Shown piece by piece: positions 7,865 to 10,274 of a stretch of DNA of 10,274 nucleotides. The notes beneath the pieces are model-generated. The model was not told the DNA's origin and searched no databases. It saw only the letters and a list, made by a program, of their open reading frames with translations. The stretch spans positions 1 to 10,274 of the forward strand of contig CALFBU010000234.1 in NCBI GenBank assembly GCA_937951455.1, read 5' to 3'. This DNA is from an uncultured Rhizobiaceae group bacterium (GTDB taxonomy: Bacteria; Pseudomonadota; Alphaproteobacteria; Rhizobiales; Rhizobiaceae). The position numbers were made by a program, and so were the translations under genes. Each line of letters begins with the position of its first letter. The first letter of the stretch is position 1.

Positions 7865-8686
7865 CTAATTTTGAAAAGCAGACATTTGAGCGCTAACGCT
7901 TAAATGCTGCGATGAACGTATATCCGTGACAAGCATATGCCCTGGTGCATGTGTAATGCATAAGTCTGGTTTGGCATTTTCAATCGCCGCTTGCGGAGTA
8001 ACACCACAAGCCCAAAAAACTGGAACCTCATCTTCCATTACTTCTATGGCGTCACCATAATCTGGTTTTTGTAAATCGTTAATCCCTATAGAAATCGGAT
8101 CGCCCCAATAAACAGGAGTTCCATGCGCATGAGGATATTCTGCACAAAGATCAAAAACCGCAGGTATTTTCTCTTTTGGATAGGGTCTCATCGTAACCAC
8201 TAAAGGACCTTTGAAATTACCACCTGGCATAGTTTCAATATTGGTTTTAAACATCGGCACATTTAGGCCCTGCTCAATATGGCGAACAATAAATCCGGAT
8301 TGCATTAAGGCTTCTTCAAAGGTAAATGAGCAACCAAGAATAAACGTTACAAAATCGTCCGCCCAATATTCAAGAATGTCATTTACCTCGTCAAACAATT
8401 TGCCATTTTTATAAATACAATATCGCGGAACATCGTAACGAATATCAATCTCATTGCCTAAAGATGCAATTGAAGGGTCTCCGGGTTTTGACATTCCAAT
8501 TAGAGGACATGGTTTTGGATTGTTCAGACAGAACAATAAAAAATCGCCAGCATGTTTCTTTGGCAATATAACCACATTGCCCTGAAGATGATCGGGTGCC
8601 TGACCAGCTGTCTGCCCTGCAAAGTCGCCAGTGCGTATAAGTTTACGAAGCTCAGATCCAGATTTAATTTTGGCTGCAATATTCAT
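7865..8686 (-). CDS. DUF1445 / D-glutamate cyclase-like protein (putative hydro-lyase, UPF0317 type)
   Basis: A 273-residue soluble protein of the DUF1445 family, normally about 260-270 residues, long annotated as putative hydro-lyase. Conserved blocks are seen in order: CPLIG (60-64), DIRYDVPRY (81-89), FILGCSFTFEEAL (115-127), GPLVVTMRPYP (160-170), HGTPVYWGDP (188-197), VPVFWACGVTPQ (221-232) and THAPGHMLVTDI (245-256). The family shares a domain with the mammalian mitochondrial D-glutamate cyclase, which turns D-glutamate into 5-oxo-D-proline, and DUF1445 genes often sit beside 5-oxoprolinase genes. That fits this cluster, which ends in a 5-oxoprolinase. Cyclase activity is therefore the best guess but unproven for this protein. 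GGAGAG lies about 9 bases before the ATG. It is probably the first catabolic gene of the operon, 65 bases after the LysR gene. Confidence 0.88.
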   Translation of the reverse strand: MNIAAKIKSGSELRKLIRTGDFAGQTAGQAPDHLQGNVVILPKKHAGDFLLFCLNNPKPCPLIGMSKPGDPSIASLGNEIDIRYDVPRYCIYKNGKLFDEVNDILEYWADDFVTFILGCSFTFEEALMQSGFIVRHIEQGLNVPMFKTNIETMPGGNFKGPLVVTMRPYPKEKIPAVFDLCAEYPHAHGTPVYWGDPISIGINDLQKPDYGDAIEVMEDEVPVFWACGVTPQAAIENAKPDLCITHAPGHMLVTDIRSSQHLSVSAQMSAFQN

Positions 8687-8751
8687 GTCTAAAAACTCTC
8701 CTGATGCTAGGAAATATGTTTATGACAGAAAAATCAAATCGAATTTATTTG

Positions 8752-9660
8752 TTAGTTTTGATAAATATTTTTTATTAGACGGGGCTTTAAAAATTCAATG
8801 ACACTGTTACTCAAGTCAGTCATGAGGCTGCTTTCCGGGCCTGCTGATACATAAGAAGCCGTAAATGAAATCGTTGGCATTTGAATTTCAGTGTTCAATT
8901 CCACCAGTTCACCTGAAGCAATTTCATTTTTAATCACTGCTTTTGGCAGGGCACACACCCCCATCCCTGCCTTTGCGAGCCTGATAAGCGCCCCAAGGGA
9001 CGTTGAGGTAGTCATGTCGAGCGTATTTTTTGTATGTGGTGCAAGTAGCTCGCGAATTTGCCTGCTTGGCTTTGTGTTATTGGCAAACGTCAGAATGGAT
9101 TGATTCGCAATCGCACTTGGTACCCAAGTATCGTGTAATTCAGCTAGTTCACGCGGCGCCGCAAAAATCATTTGATAGGTACACAGCTCATGATTGGTAA
9201 TGCTCACTTCCGCAATAGGCCCCATCAGGAATGCCAAATCAATTTCACGCGCAACGAGCGCATTGCGTAAGTTGTCCGTTGAATCAACCCTTAAATCAAA
9301 AGATATACGCTTATAGGATTGATTGAGATATCCCATAAAATCTGGCAGCCAAGTCGATACGATCGTTTCAGAAGACCCAACCCTTATGGTTTGCTCAATG
9401 TTTGAAGTATCAGAAAATGCAGTCAATACATCCTGATTGAGGTTCATCAAACGTTCTGCAAAAACGAAAAGACGCCTGCCATCAGAGGTCAATTCAGCAT
9501 TTCTGACTTCGCGTACAAACAACTCCGAGCCCAGATCTTGTTCAAGAACCTGAATGCGTGCAGATATTGCTGGCTGTGTTAAATTAAGTTTATCCGCAGC
9601 AGCACGAAAACTGCCAAGACTGGCAATCCAATAGAATGTATCAAGATTTCTGACTTTCAT
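8752..9660 (-). CDS. LysR-family transcriptional regulator
   Basis: A 302-residue LysR-type regulator of normal length. The N-terminal winged helix-turn-helix is clear: FYWIASLGSFRAAADKLNLTQPAISARIQVLEQDLGSELFVR (9-50), then the linker helix to about 90. The rest is a periplasmic-binding-protein-like effector domain starting near residue 91 (TIRVGSSETIVSTWLPDFM), with GMGVCALP near 235 in the position of the usual G-x-G-hydrophobic-x-x-LP motif. It is encoded on the same strand as, and directly before, the cyclase/TRAP/oxoprolinase genes, not divergently as is common. It probably regulates them, and perhaps itself, in response to the transported acid; the inducer is unknown. The final residues (RLIKNIYQN) look unremarkable. 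The start at ATG 9660 is preceded by only a weak GA-rich binding site. Confidence 0.92.
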   Translation of the reverse strand: MKVRNLDTFYWIASLGSFRAAADKLNLTQPAISARIQVLEQDLGSELFVREVRNAELTSDGRRLFVFAERLMNLNQDVLTAFSDTSNIEQTIRVGSSETIVSTWLPDFMGYLNQSYKRISFDLRVDSTDNLRNALVAREIDLAFLMGPIAEVSITNHELCTYQMIFAAPRELAELHDTWVPSAIANQSILTFANNTKPSRQIRELLAPHTKNTLDMTTSTSLGALIRLAKAGMGVCALPKAVIKNEIASGELVELNTEIQMPTISFTASYVSAGPESSLMTDLSNSVIEFLKPRLIKNIYQN

Positions 9661-9695
9661 TCAACTTCATCCCAACTAAAAACATAAAAAAACAT

Positions 9696-9735
9696 ATTCC
9701 ATAAAACAAAACTATCATAGAAATTTTTTATGAAT
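9696..9735. promoter_or_regulatory. Nested AT-rich dyad upstream of the LysR gene (candidate operator)
   Basis: Two inverted repeats share one centre at 9716: an inner CTAT-C-ATAG (9712-9720) and outer arms ATAAAA (9701-9706) and TTTTAT (9726-9731). Further out, ATTCC and GAAT also match with a one-base shift. The inner part on the minus strand contains TATGAT, a fair -10 element with no good -35. The odd-length symmetry is of the kind LysR-type proteins bind, though a strict T-N11-A is not met. A role in autoregulation is inference. Confidence 0.35.
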
Positions 9736-9742
9736 GTTTGGG

Positions 9743-9771
9743 AGTAAAGCTATACTTATAGCTTTTTTCAA
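9743..9771 (-). promoter_or_regulatory. Possible sigma-70 promoter for the LysR gene with a perfect palindrome in its spacer
   Basis: On the minus strand TTGAAA (9771-9766, 5 of 6 to consensus) is followed by 17 bases and TTTACT (9748-9743, 4 of 6). A perfect 20-base palindrome (arms AAAGCTATA and TATAGCTTT, 9746-9765) fills the spacer and runs into the -10. A protein bound there would control the promoter directly. The promoter match is moderate; the palindrome is certain. Read on the plus strand it ends in TTTTTT and resembles a weak terminator, but no plus-strand gene lies upstream. Confidence 0.4.
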
Positions 9772-9795
9772 ATCGGATTTATTGAATTAAGAACT

Positions 9796-9842
9796 TGGTA
9801 GCGGGAGAGGGACTTGAACCCCCGACACGCGGATTATGATTC
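9796..9842 (-). pseudogene. 3' half of tRNA-Met (CAT): truncated tRNA / likely integration (att) site
   Basis: On the minus strand the 47 bases run from the last base or two of the 5' anticodon stem through the 7-base loop (anticodon CAT at 9838-9836), the 3' anticodon strand TCCGC, the variable loop, a T-arm (GGGGG, TTCAAGT, CCCTC with one G-T pair), the acceptor 3' strand TCCCGCT, discriminator A and an encoded CCA. The D-arm and 5' acceptor strand are absent. The bases before the loop read CCTGA where GCGGA would be needed to pair with TCCGC. This is the form left when a tyrosine recombinase inserts an element at a tRNA gene: the intact copy would be at the other end of the element. Element DNA would then lie to the right and native chromosome to the left. 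An elongator Met identity is the best reading; Ile2 (lysidine-modified CAT) is not excluded. Confidence 0.75.
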
Positions 9843-10274
9843 AGGCTAGAAACCTTTTCAAACCATACCAACGCCTAGCAAATCATCACTTAAGATATTG
9901 ATGGCATTAGAGTATAGGTCATCAACCTGCCCCAGCTTGCATCATCTTGTTACAGTCAAGCTCATGATCAAAAGCACCCAATTGAAACCCAGCCCCTTAC
10001 TACTACAGCTCCACTGAATAGCAGGTGTGTGCCAGAAGCGACTATGCACCAAAATAGTGCAAAAGGCTGCTTCGAGCCCTTAGTTACCGACCAAATAGTG
10101 TCGCTTAGCAGAAATTTTTGAACTACGTGCATCCATCTAATCCGCACCATCAACACAACGCTGACTTCGAAAGCATACAGCAATATTAAACTGGAAGAAC
10201 GGCTTGAACCCCTCTCGTACATTTATTTCTTGTCATCAATGAAACAGATAATACTTCTTATTATTCCTCTAGAT
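9843..10274. other. 432-base stretch without a convincing gene, probable end of an integrated element
   Basis: No coding region is convincing. One minus-strand frame of 84 codons (9968-10222) has no good start context or recognisable motif. The stretch does hold small structures: inverted repeat AGCTTG/CAAGCT (9934-9939 and 9957-9962), a TGCAC/GTGCA hairpin (10045-10061), and a near-direct repeat CCAAAATAGTG / CCAAATAGTG (10049-10059 and 10091-10100). Direct repeats close to an attachment core could be recombinase arm sites, but that is speculation. No integrase gene is visible before the window ends. Confidence 0.4.

Noticed and set aside
9746..9768. Rho-independent terminator on the plus strand (hairpin plus Ts)
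   Set aside because: The stem is AT-rich and no plus-strand gene lies upstream; a regulatory palindrome for the LysR promoter explains it better.
9796..9900. Group I intron interrupting a tRNA anticodon loop
   Set aside because: Such introns are known in bacterial tRNAs, but the break here lies in the 5' anticodon stem and not in the loop, no 5' tRNA half is found in the remaining 430 bases, and no intron core was recognised.
10202..10217. Second T-arm-like sequence (cttgaacccc) suggesting another tRNA remnant
   Set aside because: Only about ten bases match, the acceptor-side spacing is wrong (about 11 instead of 19 bases from TGG), and no anticodon arm follows.
9968..10222. 84-codon minus-strand open frame
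   Set aside because: No recognisable motif, no ribosome binding site seen, Trp/Ser/Val-rich random-looking composition, and it lies in a probable non-coding island end.

Overview
The window reads as accessory chromosome of an alphaproteobacterium, probably marine or host-associated. It has moderate GC, a complete TRAP (DctP/Q/M) carboxylate uptake system, a LysR regulator, and the 3' half of a tRNA-Met(CAT) whose anticodon stem-loop and T-arm look alphaproteobacterial. That assignment rests on recalled family features, not on a search.

Left end (1-1161, plus strand): the 3' part of a BtpA/SgcQ-like TIM-barrel gene cut by the window edge, coupled to a type I phosphoribosyltransferase gene. 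The ribosome binding site of the second gene lies in the last codons of the first. This pair looks like nucleobase/nucleotide-type metabolism of unknown substrate. It converges on the next block with only 13 bases between stop codons.

Centre (1175-9660, all minus strand, so read right to left): LysR regulator, DUF1445/D-glutamate cyclase-like protein, TRAP binding protein DctP, a strong stem-loop with a T-run (partial terminator), DctQ, DctM, and a fused HyuA-HyuB 5-oxoprolinase. Together they suggest uptake of a small carboxylate (best guess 5-oxoproline or a D-glutamate-related compound). Inside the cell, D-glutamate and 5-oxoproline would be interconverted by the cyclase-like enzyme, and 5-oxoproline would be opened to glutamate at the cost of ATP. 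The attenuator after dctP would give more periplasmic binding protein than membrane permease.

Right end (9661-10274): the LysR upstream region carries two AT-rich dyads sharing CTAT/ATAG half-sites, one inside the spacer of a possible sigma-70 promoter. Then comes a 47-base tRNA-Met 3' fragment broken in the anticodon stem, which is the usual scar of tyrosine-recombinase integration (attachment-site-like). By that logic the DNA to its right (9843 onward, no convincing gene) is the end of an integrated element and the catabolic locus lies on the chromosomal side.
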